Positions 36,942 through 45,869 of a stretch of 64,000 nt of DNA are shown here, piece after piece. Origin of the DNA: Burkholderia lata (GTDB taxonomy: Bacteria > Pseudomonadota > Gammaproteobacteria > Burkholderiales > Burkholderiaceae); contig NC_007510.1 of the NCBI RefSeq assembly GCF_000012945.1, positions 1,426,001 to 1,490,000 of the forward strand. The letters are read 5' to 3'. The notes beneath the pieces were generated by a model. That model saw only the letters and a program-made list of their open reading frames with translations. It did not search any database and was not told the origin of the DNA. How positions within the stretch are numbered: position 1 is the stretch's first letter; each line of letters begins with the position of its first letter. A program made the translations under genes and the position numbers.

Positions 36942-37487
36942 GTGAATGTTGTCGGCATGCGTGCGGTGCCCGGCAGTGTCGTGTTCGCGAAGCTGTCGAC
37001 GCAGTCCAGGGCAGGGGCTCGTGCGCTGACACTGGCGGCGCTGGGTGTGCTCGGCGTGCTGGCCGGATGCGAGCAACATGACGACGCGGCATCGGCAGCG
37101 CCTCGCACCGTTTGCATCACCGGCTATAACGAGTACACCCGCAAGCTTCACGAGTTCTGGCTCGACAACGAACACAAGTCGGGATGCTTCGGCAACCCGT
37201 CCGCGCGGGAGGCAGGTGAGGCCTTTGGCGGTGGCGGCGGGTTCGCCTGTGGCTGCACGGTCACGGCGGGGCAAACGGTGAAGCTGGCGTGGGTGTTCGC
37301 GCAACCGCTGGCCGAGATCGAGCGCGGCGTCGCAGCGGAACACCAGACGATCGACGTGACGATTCCGCGGCCGGAATCGTCGACGTCGCGCTATCTGCGC
37401 GTGTATTTCAGGAAGAACGGTGCGGCCGACCTGCAATGGGTGGACGACATGAACGCACCCGAGCTGCCGCCGACCGTCGAGCAATGA
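36942..37487 (+). CDS. DUF3304-type lipoprotein
   Basis: A 181-residue putative lipoprotein. The hydrophobic segment LTLAALGVLGVLAGC ends in a lipobox Cys. The mature domain contains TVCITGYNEYTRKLHEFWLD, GGGGGFACGCTV and RPESSTSRYLRVYFRKNG, the pattern of the DUF3304 family that is common and often multicopy in Burkholderia. The GTG start at 36942 has GGGGA five bases upstream; an ATG at 36957 is an alternative. Function unknown; some family members neighbour type VI effector genes, but no such genes are visible here. Confidence 0.72.
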   Translation: MNVVGMRAVPGSVVFAKLSTQSRAGARALTLAALGVLGVLAGCEQHDDAASAAPRTVCITGYNEYTRKLHEFWLDNEHKSGCFGNPSAREAGEAFGGGGGFACGCTVTAGQTVKLAWVFAQPLAEIERGVAAEHQTIDVTIPRPESSTSRYLRVYFRKNGAADLQWVDDMNAPELPPTVEQ

Positions 37488-37518
37488 TCGCCGCGCGACG
37501 CGTGCGATCGGCGGCGCG

Positions 37519-38733
37519 TTACTTCGAGATGTACCACAGCGCATCCGCGCTGGCGCGCGAAGGCTGAGCGGCTGCAGCCGGCACTTGAGCCGGCGCGGGC
37601 GGCGGCGTGTTCGACGTGATGGCCGTCGGCAGCGTGGCCGGAACGTTCGCGGTCGACGGCGAGGCCGCCGTGGTGCCCGACGTCGAAGGCGTATTCACGT
37701 ACCACAGCGCATCGGCCGACGCCGTGCGTTTTGATGCCGTTGCCGCCGGACTGGCTGCCGCATTCGCCGCCGCATTCGCCGACTTTTTCGAGCCCGCAGC
37801 CGTCGCCGTGCTCCCCGTCCCAGCCTGCGCCGTCATGCCTGCGCCGTTGCCCGCGCTACGCTGCGCGCGCGCCTCGAACGGCCCGAGCTGGAAGATTAAC
37901 GTTTGCGCGGGACGCGTCAGGACGGCATACGGAAACTGCAGCTCCCACGACATCAGCACGCGCCCGGACGACGTCTCGGTGAAGATCGCCGGCAGGTGCT
38001 TCATGTCGCTGAACTGCACGTAGATCCGCGCACCGTCGTCGAAAACCTGGGTCGGCTTCGCCTGGTCCGCACCCGTGACCGTCCAGCCGAAGTTGTACGT
38101 GCCGGCAGGGCCGGCGGGGCCGCCCTGCGGCGGAGGCGGCGGGGCCGACGAAATCGTGCGCGGACGCGTGACCTGCTGCGGGGCGGACACGCTCAGGCTC
38201 GCGAACGGGTTGTACGCCTGGGCCTGTTGCGGCGGCGTAAAGGACGGTGGAAGGATAGGCATGGGAGTATCCGGCGAATCCGGCATGGTCCGGATTGCAT
38301 CATAGACCTTGCGCGCATACGCGAGGCGCTTGTCGGGCGAGGCGGAGTTGTACGCGCCGATCGCGTTCCAGTTGGCGCCGAGCTGGCGAATGTTCTGCGA
38401 CAGGATCCACGCGCCGACATACGCGTTCGTGCACGCATCGAACAGGCTCTCCCGCGTGATGCCTTCGCGCGCGAGCGTCGGCAGCCAGGTGCTGTTGATC
38501 TGCATCAGGCCGATGTCGACCGTGCCGTTCGTATTGGTGTTGACGGCGCTCGGATTCATGCCCGACTCGACCTGCGCGATGCCGCGCATCAGGCTGACGC
38601 TCACGTGCTGGAACGCGGCCGCGTCGTCGAGGCAATCGGCCCGCGCAACGCCGTGCAGCGCGCACGACATTGCAATCGTCGCGGCGATTTTCAGCGTTGC
38701 TCGGCTGATCGAACGGGTTGTCTGACGCGGCAT
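37519..38733 (-). CDS. lytic transglycosylase fused to a VirB9/CagX-like domain
   Basis: A 404-residue exported protein of unusual design. After a signal peptide (to about residue 32) comes a goose-type SLT domain, about 35-150, with catalytic Glu56 in AQVESGMNP, then GLMQIN and AYNSASPDKRLAYA. A Pro-rich linker follows. Residues 213-284 (FGWTVTGADQAKPTQVFDDG, IYVQFSDMKHLPAIF) resemble the C-terminal domain of VirB9/TrbG/CagX, the outer ring of type IV secretion channels. The Ala/Ser-rich tail carries ASADALWY twice, at 338-345 and 394-401. No other type IV genes are in the window. It may be an orphan wall-cutting, envelope-anchored protein. Confidence 0.8.
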   Translation of the reverse strand: MPRQTTRSISRATLKIAATIAMSCALHGVARADCLDDAAAFQHVSVSLMRGIAQVESGMNPSAVNTNTNGTVDIGLMQINSTWLPTLAREGITRESLFDACTNAYVGAWILSQNIRQLGANWNAIGAYNSASPDKRLAYARKVYDAIRTMPDSPDTPMPILPPSFTPPQQAQAYNPFASLSVSAPQQVTRPRTISSAPPPPPQGGPAGPAGTYNFGWTVTGADQAKPTQVFDDGARIYVQFSDMKHLPAIFTETSSGRVLMSWELQFPYAVLTRPAQTLIFQLGPFEARAQRSAGNGAGMTAQAGTGSTATAAGSKKSANAAANAAASPAATASKRTASADALWYVNTPSTSGTTAASPSTANVPATLPTAITSNTPPPAPAQVPAAAAQPSRASADALWYISK

Positions 38734-39143
38734 GGCAGGATGGGGCGGAATCCGGCCGCCCGGTGCAAGGAAATTACGCAGACGCGAAGTGTGCCATAGC
38801 GAGCAGGCAAATGGCTCGCGTCAAACTTTCCTTTGCATTTGCCCATGCGTTCGCCACGCATTTTTATCGCGCCCGATCGCGGGGGGCGGCGAAGCATTTT
38901 CGGTAAAAATGGCCGGATTTTCGTGCGAATGCCGGGGCAGTGGAGGCGTCGGAATACTGACGCGTCGCGTCATTTGCTTCGGGAAATCGGTATTGAATCG
39001 AACCGGATGAAAAATGCGCGGCAATCGATATCCGGGTCGAAAAGGGCGACGGAAAGGCGATTCAAAAACAACGGCGGCCGAAGCCGCCGTACCGGTGAAT
39101 GCGGATTCGACCGGCCGCGTGTCGCGCAGCCGGCCGTTTTGCA
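38734..39143. other. intergenic region between the transglycosylase and porin genes
   Basis: No convincing gene lies in these 410 bases. They hold the upstream region of the leftward transglycosylase gene and, at 39065-39090, the terminator of the porin gene. The stretch around 38900-39060 is richer in A and T than the surrounding genes. Confidence 0.55.
39065..39090 (-). terminator. intrinsic terminator of the porin gene
   Basis: Read leftward, the stem ACGGCGGC at 39090-39083 closes on GCCGCCGT at 39078-39071 with a TTCG loop, followed by TGTTTTTG. A perfect 8-bp GC-rich stem, a UUCG tetraloop and a U tract make a textbook factor-independent terminator 54 bases after the porin stop. Confidence 0.85.
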
Positions 39144-40304
39144 TCAGAAGCGGTGGCGCAGGCCGAGGTTGACCATCGTCTGCGAGCTCGTGCCGGCATA
39201 GCCGTACGAACCGATCGACGCCTGCGCGGCCATCGAGCCGCCCTTGCCGTCGCCGGTCTGGCCGCTTGCGTGCTGGTACGCGGCGGTCAGGTAGACGTCG
39301 GTGCGCTTCGACAGGTTGTAGTCCGCGCCGGCCGATACCTGGTGATAGGTGGCCGACGTGTCGCCGCCCGAGCGCGTATAGCTGTAGCCGACGCCGACCA
39401 GCAGCGCATTGGTCGCCTGGTAGTTCACGAAGCCTTGCCCCGTGTTGTAGTGCTCGTTCGAGCCGAACACCGAGCTTCCATCGCGGCGGTACTGCGCGTT
39501 GCTGTAGCCGAGGCCGAACGTGAACGGGCCGGCGACGTACTGGCCCGCGATGCGCGCGATGCCGATCGAATGCGCGCTCGCATAGCCGCTGTTGACCGGG
39601 CCGTCGAACGTGCCGTCCGACGAGCTGGTCCAGCCGCTGCGCTGGGTGTTCGACGCGGGGCTGTTGGTCGTGTGGAAGTAGCCGCCCGCGACGCTGAACG
39701 GCCCGTTGTTGTACGACACGGCGGCCGAATACGAATTCGCGGCGCCGGTGCTCCCGGCGATGCCGCCGAACGAGTACATCGCCGAGAACTGCAGGCCCGA
39801 ATAGACGGCCGACGTGTACTTCACCGCGTTGTCGACGCGGAAGCTGTTGTCGTAGTTGTCGACGTCGCCCGCCGTCGCGAACACGCTGCCGAGATAGTTG
39901 TCGGCGGTGATGCCTTGCACGAGATCGATGAGCGGATCGTACTGGCGGCCGAACGTGAGCGTGCCGTAGCGGTCGCTCGTCAGGCCGACGAACGCCTGCC
40001 GGCCGAACATGCGGCTGCCCTGGCCCATCCGGCCGTTGCTCGGGTCGAAACCGTTCTCGAGCTGGAACAGCGCCTTCAGCCCGCCGCCGAGATCCTCGGT
40101 GCCTTTCACGCCCCAGCGGCTGCCGGCGAGGTTGCCCGCGCTGCTGTTGCCGAGCATCCACGCGTTGTCCTTGCCCTGCGCATGGTTCACGTAGGTGATC
40201 GACGTGTCGATTACGCCATACAGCGTGACGCTCGACTGCGCATGCGCGACGGGTATCGCCGCGAATGAAGCGATGGAAATCAGAGAGAGGGTCGTGCGTT
40301 TCAT
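39144..40304 (-). CDS. Gram-negative general porin (OmpC-like, Burkholderia type)
   Basis: Trimeric outer-membrane diffusion channel of 386 residues. It has a signal peptide (MKRTTLSLISIASFAAIPVAHA) and the mature start QSSVTLYGVIDTSITYVNHA. The family segment SRWGVKGTEDLGGGLKALFQ is followed by SRMFGRQAFVGL and YGTLTFGRQYD, and the protein ends GLRHRF with the terminal Phe needed for outer-membrane assembly. AAGGAGA precedes the ATG. The gene is monocistronic, with an AT-rich upstream region and a strong terminator. Likely a nutrient porin whose expression depends on osmolarity or carbon source. Confidence 0.93.
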   Translation of the reverse strand: MKRTTLSLISIASFAAIPVAHAQSSVTLYGVIDTSITYVNHAQGKDNAWMLGNSSAGNLAGSRWGVKGTEDLGGGLKALFQLENGFDPSNGRMGQGSRMFGRQAFVGLTSDRYGTLTFGRQYDPLIDLVQGITADNYLGSVFATAGDVDNYDNSFRVDNAVKYTSAVYSGLQFSAMYSFGGIAGSTGAANSYSAAVSYNNGPFSVAGGYFHTTNSPASNTQRSGWTSSSDGTFDGPVNSGYASAHSIGIARIAGQYVAGPFTFGLGYSNAQYRRDGSSVFGSNEHYNTGQGFVNYQATNALLVGVGYSYTRSGGDTSATYHQVSAGADYNLSKRTDVYLTAAYQHASGQTGDGKGGSMAAQASIGSYGYAGTSSQTMVNLGLRHRF

Positions 40305-40880
40305 GTCATCTCCTTGCGCATTGGCTTGTGTTCGTGATCCGGAATGGCAGGAGACTACCGAGCCCGATTAAAACGACAAAAATGAAATTCTCTTTTGTGG
40401 CCTGACGCAGACAGGGATGTCCTCCGATTTTTGCGATCGGGGGATTTGAATTGTTGAAAATTACGTATCAATTGATTGTCATTTCGCGATTTAGCCATTG
40501 CGGCTTGCATATCTCGCGATAATTTCGGCCAATTCGGGGAGGAATCAAGGCGGCCGGGATATTGTTATCGATCCGTCAAATAACTATTTAATGAATCGAT
40601 TTGGTCGCGTTGTAATGAATGTGTTAGCGGCGGGCTGCGCGTGCCTGGCGGTGTCGTGGCGGTGTCGTGGGGCGTGGTCATCCATTTCTGTCTCGTTGTT
40701 GCTCCATGCGTGGAACGTCGTGCTTGTGCCGCGCCAGCGCGTGACCGCCACCGGTGCGCTCACGACGGAGCGCGGCAACGGCCACCGCGCACCGGAACGC
40801 CGGTCGCCGTCCCGGTTTTGTATATAATAATCATTCTCATTTACAAAATCGTTGACGCCTGCGCACCCCGGAACCCGGCC
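40305..40880. other. AT-rich double-promoter region between porin and sigma-factor genes
   Basis: No gene is supported in these 576 bases. The composition is clearly richer in A and T than the flanks, especially 40370-40620. A short palindrome ATCAATTGAT lies at 40467-40476. The left part presumably holds the porin promoter; the right end holds a TATAAT box and a Fur-type site for the sigma-factor operon. Confidence 0.6.
40820..40838 (+). promoter_or_regulatory. Fur box over a -10 element, upstream of the FecI-like gene
   Basis: The 19 bases at 40820-40838 match the classical Fur consensus at 14 positions, with the core AATAATCATTCTCATT continuing to 40841. A TATAAT sequence at 40823-40828 overlaps it. 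This layout lets Fur-Fe(II) block the promoter, so the sigma-factor operon should be switched on by iron shortage. Confidence 0.75.
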
Positions 40881-41390
40881 ATGTCTGCTGACAAGCTGTC
40901 TCTCCATCGAGAAATCGACGCCCTCTACACCGGCCATCACGCGTGGCTGCGCGGCTGGTTGAGCCGGAAGCTCGGTTGCGCGCACCGCGCGGCCGATCTC
41001 GCGCACGACACGTTCATGCGCCTGCTCGCGCGCGACGAGCCGATCGGCGCCGACGAGCCGCGCGCGTTCCTGACGACGGTCGCTCAGCGCGTGCTGAGCA
41101 ACCACTGGCGGCGCGAGCAGATCGAGCGCGCGTATCTCGATGTGCTCGCGCAGCGCCCTGAAGCCTATGCGCCGTCACCGGAGGAGCGGGCCGTCGTGCT
41201 CGAGACGCTGCTCGAAATCGACCGGTTGCTCGACGGCCTGCCGCACGCGGCGAAGCGGGCGTTCCTGCTCGCGCAGCTCGACGGGCTCACGCAGGCCGAG
41301 ATCGCGCGCGAACTCGGCGTGTCGCTGGCGACGGTGAAGCGCTATCTCGTGAAGGCCGGCACGCAGTGCTTCTTCGCGATGGCGGCCTGA
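40881..41390 (+). CDS. FecI-like ECF sigma factor
   Basis: Iron-starvation extracytoplasmic sigma factor of 169 residues. Region 2 covers about 10-75 (HHAWLRGWLSRKLGCAHRAADLAHDTFMRLL) and region 4 about 110-165 (DGLPHAAKRAFLLAQLDGLTQAEIARELG, SLATVKRYL), both read in pieces. It directs RNA polymerase to the downstream receptor gene when released by the FecR protein that follows after three bases. A Fur box sits 43 bp upstream of the ATG. The ATG at 40881 gives the family start; a longer frame is open through the promoter. Confidence 0.92.
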   Translation: MSADKLSLHREIDALYTGHHAWLRGWLSRKLGCAHRAADLAHDTFMRLLARDEPIGADEPRAFLTTVAQRVLSNHWRREQIERAYLDVLAQRPEAYAPSPEERAVVLETLLEIDRLLDGLPHAAKRAFLLAQLDGLTQAEIARELGVSLATVKRYLVKAGTQCFFAMAA

Positions 41391-41393
41391 CCG

Positions 41394-42380
41394 ATGGCCG
41401 CCCCGGGAGCACCGGCGGTGCCGCCGCAGGTGGCGCGGCGCGCGGTGGAATGGTGGGTCGACCGGCAGGCCGGCCGCACCGATGAAGCGTCCGACGCCGC
41501 GCTTGCGCGCTGGCGTGCCGAGGATCCGGCGCACGACGCGGCATGGCGCCATATCGAGACGATGCAGCGCAGGTTCGGCGGGCTGGCGGCCGGGCTTGAC
41601 CCGCAGGTCGCGCATGCGGCGCTGCTGCCGCCGCGGGCGGGCCGCCGCCGCGCGGCCGTGAAGGCGCTGGCCGTGCTGCTGTTCGCGGGCGGGGCCGCAT
41701 GGATGGCCGAACCCGCGCGGCGCGCGGCGATCTGGCCGGCCGACCTGCGCACGGCGGTCGGCGAGCGGCGCACGGTGACGCTCGCGGATCGCACGGTCGT
41801 CGTCCTCGATACCGACACCGCGCTCGACGTGCGCTTCGACGCTACGGCACGCCGCCTGCGCCTGCTGCGCGGCACGATCATGGTGACGAGCGGCCACGAC
41901 GATCGCGTGCCGGCGCGGCCGCTCGTCGTCGCGACCGCACAGGGTGAGCTGCGGCCGCTCGGCACGCGCTTCGCGGTACGGCAGCGCGACGGCGCGACGC
42001 GTGTCGAGGTGTTCGCCGGTGCCGTGCGTGTGCAGCCCGACGATGCGACGGCCGACGCACGCGTGATCGCGGCCGGAGAGGGCGCGGATTTCACGCGCGA
42101 CACGATCGACGCGCCGGCACCGCTCGATGCGTATGCGTCCGCGTGGACGAGCGGCATGCTCGTCGCGTCGCGCATGCGGCTGGCCGACCTCGTCGCCGAG
42201 CTCGACCGCTATCGCCGCGGCAGCCTGCGCTGCGCTGCGGCCGTGGCCGACCTGCGCGTGTCGGGCACCTATCCGCTCGACGATCCCGCGCGCGTGCTCG
42301 ACACGCTGAAGGCGACGCTGCCGATCGACGTTCACTACCTGACGCGCTACTGGGCGACGGTCGTACCGGCCCGTTCGTGA
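41394..42380 (+). CDS. FecR-like anti-sigma/signal transducer
   Basis: Inner-membrane regulator of 328 residues. Its cytoplasmic N-terminus (ARRAVEWWVDRQAGR, RWRAEDPAHDAAW) holds the sigma factor. A TM helix follows near 85-105 (AVKALAVLLFAGGAAWMAEP). The periplasmic FecR domain contains RTAVGERRTVTLADRTVVVLDTDTALDV and ends with a STN-like carboxy region, LRVSGTYPLDDPARVLDTL. It receives the ligand signal from the STN domain of the next gene's receptor. The gap to the sigma-factor gene is three bases. Confidence 0.92.
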   Translation: MAAPGAPAVPPQVARRAVEWWVDRQAGRTDEASDAALARWRAEDPAHDAAWRHIETMQRRFGGLAAGLDPQVAHAALLPPRAGRRRAAVKALAVLLFAGGAAWMAEPARRAAIWPADLRTAVGERRTVTLADRTVVVLDTDTALDVRFDATARRLRLLRGTIMVTSGHDDRVPARPLVVATAQGELRPLGTRFAVRQRDGATRVEVFAGAVRVQPDDATADARVIAAGEGADFTRDTIDAPAPLDAYASAWTSGMLVASRMRLADLVAELDRYRRGSLRCAAAVADLRVSGTYPLDDPARVLDTLKATLPIDVHYLTRYWATVVPARS

Positions 42381-42482
42381 GCGTTTCAAAAAAATTTCTC
42401 AACGACCTGAGCTGTTTCTCGATGTTCGCGTGACATGGGTAGTGAAAGCAGCACTGGCCCATCGTCCACCGACCTCCCGATC

Positions 42483-45011
42483 ATGGTTTCCATCCGTCTC
42501 ACGTATCGGCGCCGTCCGGCGCCCGCCCGACATCTGCCGCGCGCGTCGCGCCCGGCCGCACCTGCCGCGCCGGGTCGCCTCGCGCGCCGGCTGGCCGGCG
42601 CCGTCCTGGTGTCGGCGCTGCTGCCGCTACCCGCGCTGGCCGACACCGACACCGATGCGGCGCCGGCCGCGCAGCGCGCGCCGCGCCGTGCGTTCGACAT
42701 TCCGGCCGGGCCGCTCGAAGCGGCGCTGAACCGGTTCGGCCGCGATGCGGGCATCCTGCTCGCGTTTCCTGCCGAACTGACGGCCGGCCTGACGAGCGGC
42801 GGCGTGCAGGGCCGCTTCGACATCGACGGCGCGTTCGACCGCCTGCTCGCGGGCACGGGGCTCGTCGCGTTGCGCCAGCCGGCTGGCGGTTACACGCTGA
42901 AGCGCGCGGACGGTTCGCTTGCACGGCCCGCAGCGGCCGGCGTGGCCGCGGGCGCCGAGTTGCCCGCGATCAATGTGCGCACCAGCGCGCTGCGCGCCGA
43001 AAGCTATCGCGCGCCGAAGGAAGCGGGCGTGCTGCGTTCCGATATCCCGCTGCTCGACACCGCGCAGGCCGTCAACATCGTGCCGGCGCAGGTGCTGCGC
43101 GACCAGCGTCCGCGCAATCTGGACGACGCGCTCGGCAACGTCAGCGGCATCACGCAGGGCAACACGCTCGCGGGCACGCAGGACACGATCATGAAGCGCG
43201 GCTTCGGCGGCAACCGCGACGGCTCGATCATGCAGAACGGGATGCCGCTCGTGCAGGGGCGCGCGTTCAACGCGGCGGTCGACAGCGTCGAGGTGCTGAA
43301 GGGGCCGACGTCGCTGCTGTACGGGCTGATGGACCCGGGCGGCGTGGTCAACGTCGTCACCAAGCAGCCGCAGCTCAAGCGCTACAACGCGATCTCGCTC
43401 GGCGCGTCGACGTTCGGGCACGGCAAGAACGGCGGCAGCGCGACCTTCGATTCGACCGGGCCGGTCGGCGATTCGCGGCTCGCGTACCGGCTGATCGTCG
43501 ACCAGTCGAACGAGCAGTACTGGCGCAATTTCGGCGAATACCGGCAGACCTTCGTCGCGCCGTCGCTCGCATGGTATGGCCGCGATACGCAGGTCGCGGT
43601 GTCCTACCAGTATCGTAAATTCCATTCGCCGTTCGATCGCGGCACCGCGCTCGACCCGCGCACCAACGCGCCGCTCGACATTCCCGCGCGGCGGCGCATC
43701 GACGAGCCGTTCAACAACATGGACGGCGAATCGCATCTCGCGCAGGTGAGCGTCGATCACCAGTTCAACGCGGACTGGAGCGCGCATTTCGGCTACAGCT
43801 ACAACCGCGAGACCTACGACGCGAACCAGTTGCGCACGACCGGCGTCGATCCGGTGAAGGGCACGATGACGCGCAGCAACGACGCGACGCACGGCTCGCT
43901 CAGCACCGACAGCTACGGGATCGGCTACGTGAACGGCAAGCTGATGCTGGGCGGGATGCAGCACGACGTGCAGGTCGGCTTCGACACCGAATACCGCCGC
44001 ATCTACCGCAAGGACATGCTGCGGCAGGCCGTGAAGACGCCGTTCAACTATCTCAATCCTGTCTACGGGCTGCTGCCGCCGTCGAGCACGGTGTCGGCGA
44101 GCGACAGCGACCAGACCGACACGCTGCACGATGCGTCGGCGTTCGTGCAGGACACGATCCACCTGACCGACAAGTGGATCGTGTCGGGCGGGTTGCGCTA
44201 CATCACGTACAACCAGGTCGCGGGGCGCGGCCGGCCGTTCGTCGCGAACACCGATCTCAGCGGCTCGAAGTGGTTGCCGCGCGCGGGCGTCGTCTACAAG
44301 TGGACCGACACGTTCTCGCTGTACGGCAGCTATTCGCAATCGCTGAAGCCGTCGTCGTCGATCGCGCCGATGACGGGCTACATCATCGACGGCGCGACGC
44401 CGCCCGAGGAAGCGACTGCGTGGGAAGTGGGCGGCAAGCTCGACCTGCCGGGCGGGGTGACGGGCACGCTCGCGCTTTTCAACATCGACAAGAAGAACGT
44501 GCTCGTGTCGCAGTACAACGACGCGACCAAGCTGACCGACTGGCGCACGTCGGGCAAGGCACGCTCGCGCGGGATCGAGCTCGACGTGTCAGGCAAGATC
44601 GGCGAGCGCGTGAACGTGATCGCGAGCTATGCGTACATCGACGCGAAGACCACCGAGGATCCGCTGTACGCGGGCAACCAGCTGTGGAACGTCGCGCGTC
44701 ACACCGCGTCGCTCGCGGCCGTCTACGACTTCGGCACGGTGGTCGGCGGCGACGACCTGCGCATCGGGGCAGACGTGCGCTACGTCGGCGCACGGCCGGG
44801 CGATTCGGCGAACAGCTTCACGCTGCCGTCGTACGTGCTCGCCGATGCGTTCGCCACGTACGACACGCGGATCGGCAAGCAGAAGCTGTCGTTCCAGCTC
44901 AACGTGAAGAACCTCTTCAATCGCACCTACTACCCGTCGAGCGCGAACCGTTACTTCGTCGCGATCGGCGATGCGCGACAGGTGTCGCTGCTCACCACGC
45001 TGCAGTTCTGA
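42483..45011 (+). CDS. TonB-dependent siderophore receptor with STN signalling domain
   Basis: Outer-membrane receptor of 842 residues from the ATG at 42483; an in-frame ATG at 42435 would add 16 residues, and neither has a clear ribosome site. After the signal peptide comes the STN domain (about 58-125: AFDIPAGPLEAALNRFGRDA, GTGLVALRQPAGGYTLK), the plug (DNA-level reading PLLDTAQAVNIVPAQVLRDQ, IMKRGFGGNRDGSIMQNG, VEVLKGPTSLLYG) and a barrel ending LLTTLQF. The STN domain signals to the FecR protein encoded just upstream. It likely imports a ferric siderophore; NVKNLFNRTYYPSSANRYF is typical of hydroxamate and citrate-type receptors. Confidence 0.92.
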   Translation: MVSIRLTYRRRPAPARHLPRASRPAAPAAPGRLARRLAGAVLVSALLPLPALADTDTDAAPAAQRAPRRAFDIPAGPLEAALNRFGRDAGILLAFPAELTAGLTSGGVQGRFDIDGAFDRLLAGTGLVALRQPAGGYTLKRADGSLARPAAAGVAAGAELPAINVRTSALRAESYRAPKEAGVLRSDIPLLDTAQAVNIVPAQVLRDQRPRNLDDALGNVSGITQGNTLAGTQDTIMKRGFGGNRDGSIMQNGMPLVQGRAFNAAVDSVEVLKGPTSLLYGLMDPGGVVNVVTKQPQLKRYNAISLGASTFGHGKNGGSATFDSTGPVGDSRLAYRLIVDQSNEQYWRNFGEYRQTFVAPSLAWYGRDTQVAVSYQYRKFHSPFDRGTALDPRTNAPLDIPARRRIDEPFNNMDGESHLAQVSVDHQFNADWSAHFGYSYNRETYDANQLRTTGVDPVKGTMTRSNDATHGSLSTDSYGIGYVNGKLMLGGMQHDVQVGFDTEYRRIYRKDMLRQAVKTPFNYLNPVYGLLPPSSTVSASDSDQTDTLHDASAFVQDTIHLTDKWIVSGGLRYITYNQVAGRGRPFVANTDLSGSKWLPRAGVVYKWTDTFSLYGSYSQSLKPSSSIAPMTGYIIDGATPPEEATAWEVGGKLDLPGGVTGTLALFNIDKKNVLVSQYNDATKLTDWRTSGKARSRGIELDVSGKIGERVNVIASYAYIDAKTTEDPLYAGNQLWNVARHTASLAAVYDFGTVVGGDDLRIGADVRYVGARPGDSANSFTLPSYVLADAFATYDTRIGKQKLSFQLNVKNLFNRTYYPSSANRYFVAIGDARQVSLLTTLQF

Positions 45012-45066
45012 CCACGCAATCGCCGCGTGGCCGTCATGGCGGCGCGCGGCCTCGGAGAAGATCCAG

Positions 45067-45846
45067 ATGAACCGGAACATGAAAACCGGCGCCGTGCGCG
45101 CCGTTGCCGCCGGCGCGCGGCGTCGCGCATTGCGGGTGATCGCGGGCTCGGTGCTCGCGATCGGCGCGGGCCTGGGCGTCGGCGCAGGGGTGGCCGCCCC
45201 CGCATTGGCGGCCGATGCACCGCAGGCCGTCACGCGCGTCGCGATGCTCGTGCAGCTGCGCGGCCCGAACCTGAAGGTCGACGAACGCATCGTCCAGCAT
45301 CTCGGCGAACGCGGCTACGCGGTGCGCCTGATCGACGAAGCGTCGACACCCGATGCGGCGCGTGACGCCGACCTGGTCGTGATCTCGTCGACGGTGTCGT
45401 CGAAGAACGTGCGGCCCGGCTGGCGCACGCTCGACAAGCCGCTCGTGACGTGGGAAAACGACCTGCTCGACGATCTCGCGATGACGGGCAAGCGTCATGA
45501 CGTCGACTTCGGCGAAACGGGCAAGGAGCGCTACCTGTGGCTCGTCAATGCACCGCACCCGATCGCGGCCGGGCTGCCGGCCGGCGCGACGAACGTGTAC
45601 GGCAAGCAGGCGCCGATGAGCTGGGGCAAGCCGGGGCTCGGCGCGATCACGATCGCGACCGTGTACGGCCAACCCGACAAGGCCGCGATCTTCGCGTACG
45701 AGAAGGGCGCGACGATGGACTACGAAGCGCTCGCGCCGGCGCGCCGCGTGATGTTCTTCCTCGACAACGACACGTTCGTGAACCTGTCGCCGGCCGGTGT
45801 CGCGCTGTTCGACGCGGCCGTCGACTGGGCGGCCGGCCGGCGCTGA
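45067..45846 (+). CDS. secreted protein with a ThuA/amidotransferase-like fold, unknown role
   Basis: A 259-residue protein with an N-terminal signal (RRRALRVIAGSVLAIGAGLG...ALA). The mature part looks like a flavodoxin/GATase-type alpha-beta fold: VAMLVQLRGPNLKVDERIVQ, YAVRLIDEASTPDAARDADL, LVVISSTVSS, then LVNAPHPIAAGLPAG and a C-terminal LSPAGVALFDAAVDWA, as in ThuA-like domains. No catalytic Cys is apparent. It follows the siderophore receptor by 55 bases with a GGAGAAG ribosome site, so it belongs to the iron-regulated operon. It may handle the ligand in the periplasm; that is a guess. Confidence 0.65.
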   Translation: MNRNMKTGAVRAVAAGARRRALRVIAGSVLAIGAGLGVGAGVAAPALAADAPQAVTRVAMLVQLRGPNLKVDERIVQHLGERGYAVRLIDEASTPDAARDADLVVISSTVSSKNVRPGWRTLDKPLVTWENDLLDDLAMTGKRHDVDFGETGKERYLWLVNAPHPIAAGLPAGATNVYGKQAPMSWGKPGLGAITIATVYGQPDKAAIFAYEKGATMDYEALAPARRVMFFLDNDTFVNLSPAGVALFDAAVDWAAGRR

Positions 45847-45869
45847 TTGGCAGCGGCGGCCCTGGGCCA

